From positions 9,124 to 73,123 of the forward strand of contig QANY01013423.1 in NCBI GenBank assembly GCA_003255025.1: a stretch of 64,000 bases of DNA, in the 5' to 3' direction. Shown here in pieces: positions 23,936-36,279 of the stretch (the first letter of the stretch is position 1; each line of letters starts with the position of its first letter). The notes under the pieces were generated by a model. It saw only the letters and a program-made list of their open reading frames with translations. It did not search any database and was not told where the DNA came from. The translations under genes and the position numbers were made by a program. This DNA is from Datisca glomerata (Eukaryota > Streptophyta > Magnoliopsida > Cucurbitales > Datiscaceae).

Positions 23936-25005
23936 AAAGTAATTAATAAATGTGGGAGATAAAAAGACGATAATTAAATATATACATAAAAAATAAAAGG
24001 GTATATCAGTATTCAATTAAATATAAAAACTATTAAATTTAATTTAATTTTCTAGATTAAATATTTTTTAAGTATTATATTTGTTGTGTTTTTAAAAGGT
24101 GTGTAGACAAAAGTAAATTTAGAATTGAAAACTTGTCTAAATTGCATCGATTCTATTGACTATCAGCCGTGATCGACGTGTTTAGGCACAAAAAAATTCA
24201 GTTTGATAGTCGATATAACTATGAAAATAGTCGAAAAACATGAGTGAGTTGTAAAAATGTTTGAAATTTTGCTTTTATGAAAGTAATCGGAGTGAATTAT
24301 TTAGTTACTAAATCATACATGTACAACGTAACTAAATTTATGTATGTGTAAATTTGTAACTAAATTAATTAACTTGTCCATTTTCGGTTATTTTTAAAAA
24401 AAGTTTCGGATATATTTGTAGTTCATGCTAGAAAGATAGTTTTTTGTCAATTTTCCTTTGGTTTTCAATAGTTTCCAAAGTTAGTTAAATCTTATTTTAT
24501 CTTACTATATTCAAATAAGTTTAAATGGAATAAACTTTTTATTCTCCGTTTACCTTTCAATTCTTTTTAAAATATAGTAAACCTTACAAATTTCATTTGT
24601 TTGTCCTCTAATATAACTAATATATATAATATTATTTCTATTCACTAATAATTTGTTTACAAATAGTTTGTAAATTTAAGTTTATTATAATAGTATACAA
24701 TTAGAAATGTAAACAGCCATAAAGATTAAGTTTGAGATTATTTTTAAGTCAACCATAAATTATTTATTAGAAATCCATAAGATTAAATATTATATAGTAT
24801 TTATATTATCAGAACATGATAATTCATGTAAATGAATTAAGAGAAATATTTTTCGAATAAGATAAATTATCTCTTAATATAATAAAATCTAACAAATTGA
24901 CGAATACTCTATTTATATATTATTCAAATAGCGATAAAAAAATACGTGATCATAGAGTTAGCCATGAATTTCTTACAAAATAATGAGTAAATAGAATGGA
25001 ATAAT
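23936..25005. other. AT-rich intergenic sequence
   Basis: There is no ORF, terminal repeat or RNA gene that I can support. The sequence is strongly AT-rich up to the Athila-like LTR start. Confidence 0.6.
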
Positions 25006-26234
25006 TGTTACGATTATTCTATAGTGCAAGTGTACACTATCATCGTCAAGTAATAAAATTTTATGAAATTGAGTATTGTCCACATGATTGATTGATATTA
25101 ATTATTAGAATTAACTGGATCCTAATTTTAATTGAGAATAATAAAAAGTTGAGAGTTTTAATTAAACTAAAATGATAAAAATTTAATAAAGATAAAATTT
25201 GAATAGTTAAAAGTTCTAGGGTTTTCGATTTCTCCAAACCAAACATGCTCTAAATTTTAATTCTCAATCAATTAACATTCATTCAAAACATTGATATGGA
25301 ATTTCTCTAATATAATTATCAATCTTTCTGAAATATCGATAATAATGAATTAAAAATACGAATCATACATCTATGTCAAGATTCAATATAATGAAACTCA
25401 TTAAGCACAAGAAATTATAATTGCTACACTAGATTAATAATTATCTCTAACTTATGAAATTCTAATGATATTATAAACAAATAGCATATTTAATCGTCAC
25501 GTATCAGTCTCAGAATTAAATCTAAAACCATGCACTAGTTGGCCAGACACCCACAAACATTAAGAACGAATTATAACACTCAATAATACTGAATAAATAT
25601 CGATTGAATTGAAAATCAGAGTTTATGAACAATCATGGTTTGGCTATCTCATAACCCGAGATAATAAATTTAGAACATACTAGGATAGGAAAAAATCATA
25701 ATAATATTCATGAACATAGAGGAAAAGAGAAGAAAAAACTAGATTTGCGGATGAATTGAAGTTGAGATCTGTCTCCCGATTGGATCAGTCTTCGTTTCCT
25801 CTCCAAAAAGCTTTCTCCTCTGCCTTCCAAGTCCAAAAATTCCTCCAAGAATCCTAAGATATTATATTTATACACTAGGGTTCGTCAAAAATTGGATTGA
25901 AGCAAAAAAATCACCAAAAAAAACTAAAATCGCGCCAACGTCATGACGCTCGGAAGCCAGCACCGTGGCGCTGGCTTACTGCTTCATGTGGTTGTGTCCA
26001 GCGTCGCGACGCTGGCTTCCACCGCTGTGACGCTGCCATTCTGCCCGGATCCGCCTTTTTCTCATTTTATCTGCATTTTTTCCTTCCAAATCTTTTTAAA
26101 TCAGCCCAAATATATTTGAATATCTAACCTACAATATATAGACAAAACAAGTATAAATCAAAAGATAAAACTCAAAGAACCAATAAAATTAAAGTTAAGA
26201 TTATCTAAAATATGAGTGTGAAACACACTCATCA
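25006..26234 (-). repeat. Athila-like 3' LTR
   Basis: This copy is collinear with the 30029-31746 LTR at high identity, with no large insertion. A GC-rich patch at about 25930-26050 has repeated GACGCT units. The 76-codon ORF at 25897-26127 is an accident of LTR sequence. Confidence 0.88.
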
Positions 26235-27469
26235 AATACCCATGAACTTATTTTTTTGCTAGTCGTCGAGCAAAATTAAAATAAAAAATCATTCAAGAAA
26301 ACATTAAACACTAATTAAACAAAACATTAAACATCAAATGATGAAATGTTTTGACTAACTAAGCATGCCTTAGAGATTTTAAAATAGCGATAACCCAAGA
26401 AAAACTTATGAATTGTGATCATGTAGAGTTTCAACACAACTACCAACTTACATTACACCTTGAAAAATCCTGAGTACGTATGTGTTACTTTAAGTCGTCC
26501 AACTTTTTTATGTCAAATGAATTTATGCAACCAAGTCTCGCAAAAGCGGATCCATTAATCTATAAATACATTAGAACTCCATAAGCCAATTTTTCATATC
26601 ACTCTCCACTAATGTAGGCAAACCACAACCCTTCGGATCATTAGAACTTTCGTAGGCTTTTAATGTATGGCTAAGGTTTCGGGTAGAATAAATGATATTA
26701 TTTCAGCCTAATCTTTACCTATAGTCACACATGCATTCTAGGAATCAATGAACTTAACTCAATTTATCTCATAACACCTTCAAACTTGTCATTCCACCAC
26801 TTGAATTATCAACCCTGCTCAACCATTTTTTTTTAATTTCCTTAAGCTTCTCTTTTCATTAACGAGCTTTCAGCTAATAACTCCCAAATCAGTTGATCTT
26901 CGGGTATTATATTTTAAGACACCCCTTCGAGCTTAGTCACTCAAGTCCAAGAGGTGAAATCAAACTTATTCACTAAAATATAATCAAACGCTCAAGGCTA
27001 GGTGCTCAATATGTAGAGACTCTCTAGTGAAATGCAAATAAAACAATCGGTTCAAACACACACTGATACACAAATTCATCATTTTTCAAAAGCTATCAAT
27101 AATTTAAAACCGATCTCGTCGTAGGTGTTAGCGTTGTCTAAAACAGAGGGCAAAAAATGAAACTTTAATTAAAGTCACCCACCCCTAAACTAAAAACTCT
27201 CATCGACCTCAATGAATAGAAAATATGCAAAAGGATTTAGTAGAGAGGACTTCCCTGAATAATAATGAGCTATCATCCTCATCATTCTCTGCATAGTTCA
27301 TGTTATCTCCAACTGAGAGGAAAATGGTGCATGAGTCAAATTTGTCCATAGTTTTTTTAAATATAAAAACCTAAAGAAAAACAAAAATAAAATAAACAAA
27401 AGAAAATAATTAAAAAAACTAAAAAATGAAAATAAATGAAAACGCAGAAATAGAAACGGATTGCCTCCC

Positions 27470-28420
27470 GGTAGTGTTTGCTTTAATGTCTTCAGCTTGA
27501 CAAAATAATCATCCAGGCTTCACCCGTTGTCCAATGACTTTAGAATTCTCTTTGTGTCAGAAATTGACCAGCCCAAGACCATTTGTTGGTCTCTTCATCA
27601 TTTAACGAAGCAGAGATAATGATAGGTAGAGTGGATGTTTCTCCCATAAAAGTGTACCAAAGGTGGAGGTTAATACTGATGGTTTTTCAATAAATGGTAA
27701 GCGTCTAGGTTTACCTCATCCAAATTCTGCACTATCCACCCGCAAACAACTATTCATATCATTTGGGTATTTGATTACTTTGAAGACATTAAAAATTACC
27801 TGATCATATTGCTATCTCAGAATAAGTTCTCATTTTTTTAACATCAATAAAAGTTCTTCTCATAGCTAAAAATGATCTACCAAGAATAATTAGAATTTCT
27901 TAGTTTTCCTCCATGTTAAGAACAATAAAATCAGCTGGGAAAATAAATGTATCTACCTTTACCAAAACATCATCAATAATCCCCAATGGATATCTGATAG
28001 ACCGATCAACTATAGATAAAGATATCGTCATGGGCTTAGCTTCTCTAAGACTTAGCTTTTTTGTAAACTGAATATGACATCAAATTGATACCAGTCCCAA
28101 GATCACATAAAGGCTTTTCAAAATAGAATTCTCAATGGTGTAAAGAATAGTAAAACTCTCAGAGTCCTTTAATTTCAGATGAAATTTATTCAGCAAGATA
28201 GCACTGAACACTTTAGTAAGTGCAACTGTCTCATACTCCTCTAGCTTTCTCTTGTTTGAGAATATCCTTCATGAATTTGACATAGCTCGACATTTGTTCC
28301 AAAGTATCAGCAAAAGGGATATTTATATGTAGTTTCCTAAACACATCAAGAAAATTAGAAAACTACTTGTTCAATTTTTGCTTTGGAACCACTGAGGGTA
28401 TAGAATAGGTGGAACATTTG
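27470..28420 (-). pseudogene. Athila-like protease region, broken
   Basis: On the minus strand, pieces such as GIIDDVLVKVD, FIFPADFIVLNM and ILGRSFLA (about 27970-27860) match the Ty3/gypsy Athila protease. Stops and frameshifts are frequent. After it the sequence passes directly into the 3' untranslated part near 27470, so the polymerase and integrase domains are deleted. Confidence 0.65.
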
Positions 28421-28499
28421 GTGAATGATTGTCATGAAAGAGCTTTGAATTAGGCCTGCCTTTATTCTTTTCTGAACTTTTGGCAAGATCATCGCCATT

Positions 28500-29857
28500 G
28501 TCTCAACTTCTGCTTCAATTGACTGAGAATTTTTAACAGTGACTTTCTAAGGTTCTGCTAACTCCTTGACACTGCGAAGAGTAATGACGTTTACTTGTTC
28601 TTTTGGATTCCTCTCGGTGTTGCTCGATAGAGAACCTTGTCATCTTTGAGTGAGTATTTTCTGACAGTTGACCAATTTGAAGCTTCGAATTCCGAATAAA
28701 TGCAGCTTGACTCTGAATACTTGTTTCTTGCCTCTGAAGTGTAGCATATGTGCTTGTCATAAGTTGAGTGGTATTGACCTGTGAGCTAGGTAAGAGCATC
28801 TTTTAAAAATAGGCTATTGAGGTTGAAATTGAGGCTGAGTAGCAATTAGTGTATTCATCACATTCTGACTATTCTTTCAAGAGAAATTTGAGTGATTTCG
28901 CCACCATTGGTTATAAGTGTTGGACAATGGGTTATTTGGCCTACTCTAATTCTCAACATAAATAACATGTTCCGATTGAGAAGGAGAAAAAGGATTACCG
29001 CTTGACATTCAGTAAGAGGTCGATTGCATAAATGACAAACTTTCTGTGAAGCATGAATAACACTAGCATTGGTGGTGAAAGAGATCAATTGCTTGGACAG
29101 TGTAGTTACATGAGCAGTAAGAGCGATAATAGCATTGAATTCATGAACTCCATGAATCTTTCTCGGTACGTTGCGCTCAAATGGTCATTGATAGGCATTA
29201 ACAACCATTTCTTCAAGAAAAGCATAAGCCCCCTCGTGTGTTTTACCCATTAAAGCTCATCCTGCTACTGCATCCACTAATGTCCTCGTTGAATTTCCCA
29301 ATCCATTGTAGACAGTTTGGACTTGTAGCCATCGAGGTAGTCCATGATGTGGGCATTCACTCAACATCTCTTTAAACCTCTTTTAAGCTTCATAAAGAGA
29401 CTTCATATCCTATTGGACAAAAATCGTGATTTCGTTCCTCATCTTGACTGTTTTAGCTGGTGGAAAGAATTTAGCCAAAAGTTTCTTAGGAAGTCCACTC
29501 TAAGTGGTGATTGATCCAGCGGGTTAAGAGGTCAACCAACTTTTAGCCTTATCTCGAACTGAAAATGGGAATAATCTCAGCCTAATTGCGTCAGTTGAGA
29601 CATTGTTCTACTTGATTGTCTTACAAATTTCGAGGAAAGTAGCTATGTAAACATTTGGATCATCGATTAGGCATGCCACTGAACTCATATGCTTGCACCG
29701 TGTGAATGATAGCCGGCTTAATCTTAAAATTGTTGGCATTAATAATAGGGCGTTACATAGCAGACGCGACCTCATTGACCATTGGCATAGTATAATCCCA
29801 AATTGCCTAGTTATTTTGGTTGTTCACAATTTCAGGATTTTCTCTAGCGTCTTCCAT
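28500..29857 (-). pseudogene. Athila-like gag, broken
   Basis: Reading on the minus strand starts at the ATG 29857 (MEDARENPEI). It shows capsid-type sequence, with MLSECPHHGLP near 29372-29340, and then a knuckle-like CHLC followed, after a frameshift, by NNPLSNTYN and a Trp-rich NHSNFSW stretch near 28925-28870. That cysteine/tryptophan arrangement is typical of Athila gag. Open pieces are 28858-29088 and 28533-28799; the latter is a Gln/Ser-rich coiled-coil tail. Stops and frameshifts make it non-functional. Confidence 0.72.
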
Positions 29858-30001
29858 GGTTTCTTAAGATTGTTTAGAAGCTTCCAAATTTTCTCAGACA
29901 CCTTAGAAAATGCCTGAAAATTCAAAATAGTAAACAACCCAAAAAAATTAAGACTCGAAGTAAAATTAAGGATATATAACTCTAATATTAATAAACAAAA
30001 T

Positions 30002-30022
30002 CAATCTCCAGCAACGGCACCA
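30002..30022 (-). other. Athila-like primer binding site
   Basis: The minus-strand sequence TGGTGCCGTTGCTGGAGA starts six bases inside the 5' LTR. It matches the tRNA-Asp type primer site of Athila elements and fixes the orientation. Confidence 0.78.
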
Positions 30023-30028
30023 AAAACT

Positions 30029-31746
30029 TGTTACGTTTATTCTATAGTACAAGTATACACTATCGTCATCAAGTAATAAAATTCTATGAAATAGAGTATC
30101 GTTCACATAATGATTGATATTAATTATTAGAATTAACTAGATCCTAATTTTAATTGAGAATAATAAAAGGTTGAGAGTTTTAATTAAACTAAAACAATAA
30201 AGATTTGATAAAGATAAAATTTTGAATAGTTAAAAGCTCTAGGGTTTTCGATTTCATCAAGCCAAACATACTCTAAATTCCGATTCTCAATTAATAACGT
30301 TTATTCAGAACATTGATGGCTAGTTTCTCTAATATAATTATCAATTTTTCTCAAGCGTCGATAATAATTAATCACAAATACGAATCATATATCTCTGTCA
30401 AGATTTAATATAATAAACTCATTAAGCACATAAATTATAATTACTACATTAAATTCATAATTTTCTCTAACTTATGAAATTCTAATGGTGTTATAAGCAA
30501 ATAGCATATTTAATCATTACTTATCAGTCTCAGAATTAAATCTAAAATCATGCAATAGTTGGTTAGACGATCACAAGCATTAAGAATGAATTATAAAACT
30601 CAATAATAATGAAAAAACATCGATTGAATTGAAAATCATAATTTATAAACAATCATGATTTGACTACGGCATAACCTATTTTAACTTGATTATACAAAAA
30701 AAGCCAATGTTTGTTTTCAAATTTATTTAATTTCAAATTCTAAACTTAAAAATGTATTATCAAAGGCGTTGTCTAAGTTTTAATAAAGATCGTAGCCGGA
30801 TTATTAATGATCTCTGTAACTTACCCAATTGTACTGTTGATTTAATTGATAAAGACAGAGTTATGATTGTAAGAATTTCAAACCAACATAATGCTACTGG
30901 TTTGGTTTATTAACATTAGTCTATGTGGTTTTCTTATAAGAAAACGCGTTGTCTAAGTTTAAATGATTTTAAAAACTGTTTTAAAATTAAAGTTTACAAG
31001 AAACACATTTACCAAACGCGATGTCTAATTCTATTCTATTGTGCAGTAAAAAGTTAAAAATACATTTACCAAATGCGTTGTCTATTACTACTCTCTACTA
31101 CAGTAGAACTACAAATAAAATTATTTTTGGAAAGTAAATATTATTTCTAAAGAAATATGATGTCATTTGAAACGCATCCTATATAAGAAATTTAGAACAT
31201 ACTATACTAGGAAAAAATCTTAATAATATTCATGAACATAGAGGAAAAAAGAAGAAAAAACTAGATTTGCGGATGAATTGAAGTTGAGATCCGTCTCCCG
31301 ATTAGATCTGTCTTTGTTTCCTCTTTAAAAAACTTTCTCCTCTGCCTCCCACATCCAAAAAGTGCTCCAAGAATACTAAGATATTATATTTATACACTAG
31401 GGTTAGTCAAAGATTGGATTGGAGCGAAAAAATCACAAAAAAAAAATCTAAAATCGCGTTGGGAAGCCAACACCATGGCTCTGGCTTACTGCTTCATGTG
31501 GTTGCTGCCAACGTCGCGGCGGTGGAAGCCAATGCCGTGACGCTGGTCATTCTGCCCATATCCGTCTTTTTCTTATTTTATCCGCATTTTTTCCTTCCAA
31601 ATCTTTCAAAATCAACTCAAATGTGTTTAAATATCTAGCCTACAAGATAAAAATAAATACAAACATAAATCAAAAGATAAAACTCAAAGAACCAATAAAA
31701 TCAAAGTTAAGATTATCTAAAATATGAGTGTGAAACACCCTCATCA
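30029..31746 (-). repeat. Athila-like 5' LTR with insertion
   Basis: It matches the left LTR except for a foreign block at 30680-31177 flanked by CCTAT on both sides. A further 9-base replacement next to the block suggests local repair. Confidence 0.85.
30680..31177. mobile_element. 498-bp unclassified insertion in the Athila LTR
   Basis: The block is absent from the sister LTR and is flanked by a 5-bp direct repeat, CCTAT (30675-30679 and 31178-31182). Inside, GCGTTGTCTA recurs at 30766, 30946 and 31075, with the variant GCGATGTCTA at 31018. There are no clear terminal inverted repeats and no recognised ORF. Recurrent short motifs are typical of subterminal regions of DNA transposons such as CACTA elements, but the 5-bp duplication does not fit CACTA. 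Confidence 0.6.
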
Positions 31747-33705
31747 GCACTAGACACCAAATTTTATGTGAAAATCCTTTGATTGGGAAAAAAACCTACG
31801 GGAAACTTTTGGTAGTATTTTTTTTATGAAGAAAATATTTACAAGGCTACTGCTAGTTAACATGTTTCTATGTGTTGTGCTTGACATTTATTTATATACT
31901 CATTTTAAACAATAATTGATCATAAGATAGCTATTATTCCCTATTATGACTCCTAAAAATGCGGAGTGATTGTTGACAGAAGAAAATGATAGTTGAAGAT
32001 GTTTTTTGACTTGGTGTTCTACAGATTCCTTGATAAACTACTTTCATCATGTTTCCGCTATTCACCATTCGTTGACAGCCAAAGACATCTGTAGTGGGGT
32101 AAGTATCTGAGCAAATACATTTACACTATGGGTCTATATCTTCCATTCAAGGTAAAAATAAGGTAAGTATTATTCCTGTTCTAAGGTAAATATCTTGCCG
32201 TTTTAATGTAAATATCTTCTCATTATGAGATAAATACCTTCTCATACATATCCAATACCAACTCTGAATATATTTTCATTGCTTACTCTTCATGCACGTC
32301 CATTCACAGTGCATGGTCTTCCTTTGACTCCTTGAGAGGATAACATTTTTATCCAAGATGCATAAATATCCTTTACAATATATTGTACAATTTCAACACT
32401 ATTATAAACAAGTAAATGTGTTTATTATTATTACTATTTTAGATTTACAATTATGTAAAAAATTAATATATTTATTTCAACATTCAATATTAATTTTAAA
32501 TTATACATGCATTTTAAATTACTTAAGATATGTGAAGCACATACTTTTCGACTAGTTTTAAAAATAAATTTTTAGTGTCTAGCCATTTTACGGGTTTTAC
32601 ATAGAAGAATGGTATTTGTATTTTTCTGTATGTGAGAATAGCTCTTTTAAGGTTTTAACAAGGGTTAGTTTCTTTGAAGAATTACAAGTTTTTTAGACTT
32701 TAGTATTTCATCAGTTGTATTAAATTAGTCAGTAGACTATACTTGCAATTAGTATTTTTCAGGGAACATTTTTGTCGAAAGCACTTCGTTTGCTAAACTT
32801 GTTTTTTAGGCCTTTTTTAATTTCAAAATTAAAAATATCTTTTTAAAAAATAATATTAATCCAATTTATAATGCATCACAAATTTATATGATGAAAATAG
32901 ATTAGTTGTAATATTTTAAACATCAAAATACGTCAATCTAATTTTGTAAGGTAGACTTGACATTTATTACAGATTTAGTTAAATTATGCACTTTTTTACA
33001 TTATTCTTTCAAATAATAGTTTAATCCGGATGGGAAGTTAGACCAAAAACATAGATATAATGCACGTGGACGCTTTACTCGGTCTTTGATTTGGATGCGC
33101 ATAGTAATATTCAAGAATTTGATTTGGATGCCCATTGTTTTGTTGGGCCATTCCACTCATGCGGTGTCAGTTCGCAAATTCCCTACCCTATCCCACCCAC
33201 AACTAATTTGCATATAAAAATCTCTCTTCATTCCGACTCTTGAATTTTTTTTACAAAAGGAACGGACTCATTGATTCATTGACATAAGAATATGCAACAT
33301 ATACTTCTGTACTTTAATGAGATTTGTTTATGAAGTTTATCTGATTTCCGTAAGCAGCAAAACCTACAGGACGAAACCGTTCTTTCACAGTTCAGCTTGT
33401 TTCTTGTTCTCACGTAGATTTGGTTCGGTTCACTAGTCACAAATTGCTTTTGCACTATTTAAACGCCTAAGCATACCGCTTACACCCCCAGAGCAAAGAG
33501 CACAAACATGGTACGCATAAAATTAATAATCACTCGGATTCAAAATACAAGCCAGCCAAGCAATTAATTTCACATCCTCAAATGGTACAATGAAAATGAT
33601 CATATGCCGATAACATACAGAAATGCTAGCAGTTTGTTTTTAAAAATGGCTCAAACACCAACAAATCTCAATAAGAAAGCCTTCTCCCATGATAGGACTC
33701 CACGA
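31747..33705. other. Intergenic sequence between Athila element and Ran2
   Basis: No gene is recognised. An orphan promoter-like stretch with TATTTAAA near 33460, followed by ATG|GTACGC at 33508, could be a remnant first exon on the plus strand, but nothing downstream continues it. The right end contains the Ran2 3' UTR. Confidence 0.4.
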
Positions 33706-35940
33706 TTATTCAAAGGTGTCATCGTCATCATCAGGTAAGGGCTGGCTAGCAGCTGCAGCAAGCTCGGCCTCATGCCTGCAACAGATTATTTAGTGTCATT
33801 AGGACCTTGCATTGTGGCTAACAATAAGCTTCTATTGAAAGTTTTCCTTTACAGTTGCTTCAAGCATACTTATTGCTTGAATGGAGATGGTTGAATTCTT
33901 AGGACAATAATTTGTAATTTGTGCCTCTGCGTTTGTGTGTGAGAGAGATGAAATAGTCATCAAACGAGCAAAACTGTAAAACAAGAAACTAGACTCGATA
34001 ATTATCCAAAATGTAAATGAATACACTATATAATATCCTTTCCCCATAGTACCAGAAAGTATGCTAAAAAAATTAAATTGAAAAAACCATCCTGACTTAT
34101 GACAACTATGTTAGAAATCAGTGGATTTCTTACTATGTAGTAGCTGCTAGCTAATAAGATCCTTGCCAGCATTCATGAGTCATGCCATTGCATTTTGCAC
34201 AGAAGCTTATTATTCTTAATTCTTTTTTATTTATTTGTGATGGACACATTAGATATAAAAAATGGTAGCATGATGTTGACATTAAGGACTCCACATCTTT
34301 TAAATTACTTACTGTGCTTGTACAGCCATGTCAATCTGAACCTCCGGAGGAGCAAGAGCAGGTGATTCAACAAAGTGAAGATCGGTGTTCCTACATATTC
34401 AAAGACAATATTCAGCAGCCAGTTGAAATAATTGACAAATTCATAAGAAAACCAAATGATAAGTAAGAGAAAGCATGATTAAATTAAATGAACTACAATA
34501 ATTGACATTACCCTGCAAGCTTTCTGGCAAGGTACAGGAATGGTTTCTCAAAATTGTAATTACTCTTTGCAGAAATTTCATAGTACTGGAGATTTTTCTT
34601 CCTGTGAAAGGTAACCTGCTTTGCTTTGACCTGCCTGTTTTTCACATCCACCTTGTTGCCACACAAGACAATGGGAATATTCTCACAAACCCTAGTACAT
34701 AGCAGCACAGAAACACCATAATGAGAGAGATAAAAAAGTTGGCAACAAAAGAACACCACAATTCTGTTACTAATGTTTTCTGGTATATCGGGAAGAAGGA
34801 TAAAGGTTTACAAAATGCACCTGCACAGATCTCGGTGCCATGTTGGAACATTCTTGTAAGTCAATCTAGCTGTGACATCAAACATGATTATAGCGCACTG
34901 TCCGTGAATACTGAATATTTTAAGAGAGGAAAAAAGAAGAGAGTCAGGGCACATTAACTAACAAGAAACCAAGAAAAGTACTTCAAATGAAATTAAGCAA
35001 AAAGAATATGCAAATTCAAAATCCAGGAGTTCATAGAAATAAAAAGAATTCAAAAGTAGCATACGCTGGATGCATTATAATTAGATATATTAATACATAA
35101 TATAGAAGCAGTTAATTATCACGCCACAAGATAAGAATGCAATACGTGAATGTATACATTCATAGAGATAGAGGCACAAAAAGGGTACATAACTAGCGAT
35201 ATAAACTATCATCATTGTTTTAGATTATAACAAAACAAGAAACATACTAGTAGCCATCTCTAAGTCCACCAAACTTTTCCTGGCCAGCGGTGTCCCAGCA
35301 GTAGAACCTGATCTTCCCACAGTTTGTGAAGAAGTCAAGTGGATGAACTTCGACACCGATTGTCGCTGTAATTGGAAACAATAATAATCTTCTTAAACTT
35401 TTACTGATGAATAAAGATTCAAATGAACACATTATAAATGAATTTGAATATATCTGTCAGTTATTCTTACGTTCATATTTCTTTTCAAACTCTCCAGTAA
35501 GGTGTCTTTTAACAAATGTGGTCTTGCCTGCACCAAATGAAACCACTCAGTTAATCATCAACGTAATTAAATCAGATCTGTCAATAAAGCTGGAGAAAAT
35601 AAAATTCCGTGAATCATCAGAACTTAAAATAAAAACAATAGAATCTCAAACTTAACCGGCCAAAATATAAAAAAACAACTTCCTAAAAAAAGGTGAAACA
35701 GGAAGCTCGACCATGTTCCTTCCCCAACTTATTCCGAGCAACAAAAACAGTACGTGAAACAAAACAAAACAAGGAACAAAGTCGTACCAGTTCCACCGTC
35801 GCCGACGATCACAAGCTTGAAGCTCGGGTAATCCACAGTTTGCTGATTCGGAAGTGCCTAGAGAGGACAAAGACAGCGTAAACTCAGTGGAAACTCTGGA
35901 GAAAACGAAGCGCCAGATCAAGAAATCAAACACTCACCAT
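33706..35940 (-). CDS. RAN: Ran GTPase, copy 2
   Basis: Eight exons: 35938-35940, 35788-35857, 35471-35527, 35248-35365, 34821-34910, 34512-34691, 34313-34390 and 33706-33775. They total 666 nt and 221 residues, with each exon the same length as in copy 1. All GTPase motifs (GDGGTGKT, TIGVEV, DTAGQE, NKVD, ISAKS) are intact. The C-terminus reads [11 protein letters not shown], against [11 protein letters not shown] in copy 1, the clearest protein difference seen. Introns still align in blocks, for example around TGTTTTCTGGTATA in the intron between the fifth and sixth exons, so the duplication is not ancient. The role is nucleocytoplasmic transport, as for copy 1. Both copies look functional. 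Confidence 0.97.
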
Positions 35941-36025
35941 TACGGAGCTCAACTTCAGAGACGACGACGAATTAGGGTCTTGGAAATGGAAAGGGTAATA
36001 GGTTTATGCGCAAATTAGGGTCATG

Positions 36026-36172
36026 GATGGCATTATATACTGCAATTCACAGGAGCCCTTAGCTCACAACCCAGCTTCAAATCGCACACGTGGCATTGCT
36101 TGGGCCTCTGAAGATGAGGGCTTTGACGGTCAGTCGTGCTCGTGGTTCGACTGTTTAGGCCCAAACAATAGG
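36026..36172 (-). promoter_or_regulatory. Ran2 promoter with G-box and site II motifs
   Basis: A TATA-like GTATATAATG lies at about 36031-36040 on the minus strand. CACGTGGC is at 36087-36094 and TGGGCC at 36101-36106, with the same order and 7-bp gap as in Ran1. A further GGCCCA is near 36156. Retention of this module while the surrounding sequence has diverged suggests selection. Confidence 0.55.
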
Positions 36173-36279
36173 CCTTCCCCGTCTCACTATGATCAGCAAC
36201 AAAATGTGAAAATTGTAGCCTTTGAAATACGAATAATTCTACGCCATCAAATAATTAATCAAATTTTAAGTGAATAAAT

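Larger units (their letters stand above)
25006..31746 (-). mobile_element. Athila-like Ty3/gypsy retrotransposon, internally deleted
   Basis: The LTRs are at 25006-26234 (1229 bp) and 30029-31746 (1718 bp, enlarged by a 498-bp insertion). On the minus strand they begin TGATGAGTGTG and end CGTAACA. The element runs on the minus strand: a tRNA-Asp-type primer site TGGTGCCGTTGCTGGAGA is at 30005-30022, next to the right LTR. The interior is only about 3.8 kb and holds gag and protease remnants. RT, RNase H and integrase are missing. The flanking bases (ATAAT and GCACT) do not form a target duplication, so one flank was probably rearranged or has decayed. Confidence 0.85.

Noticed and set aside
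25897..26127. ORF in the Athila LTR, also seen at 31414-31638
   Set aside because: Both are equivalent LTR positions with different translations because of indels; there is no conserved protein.
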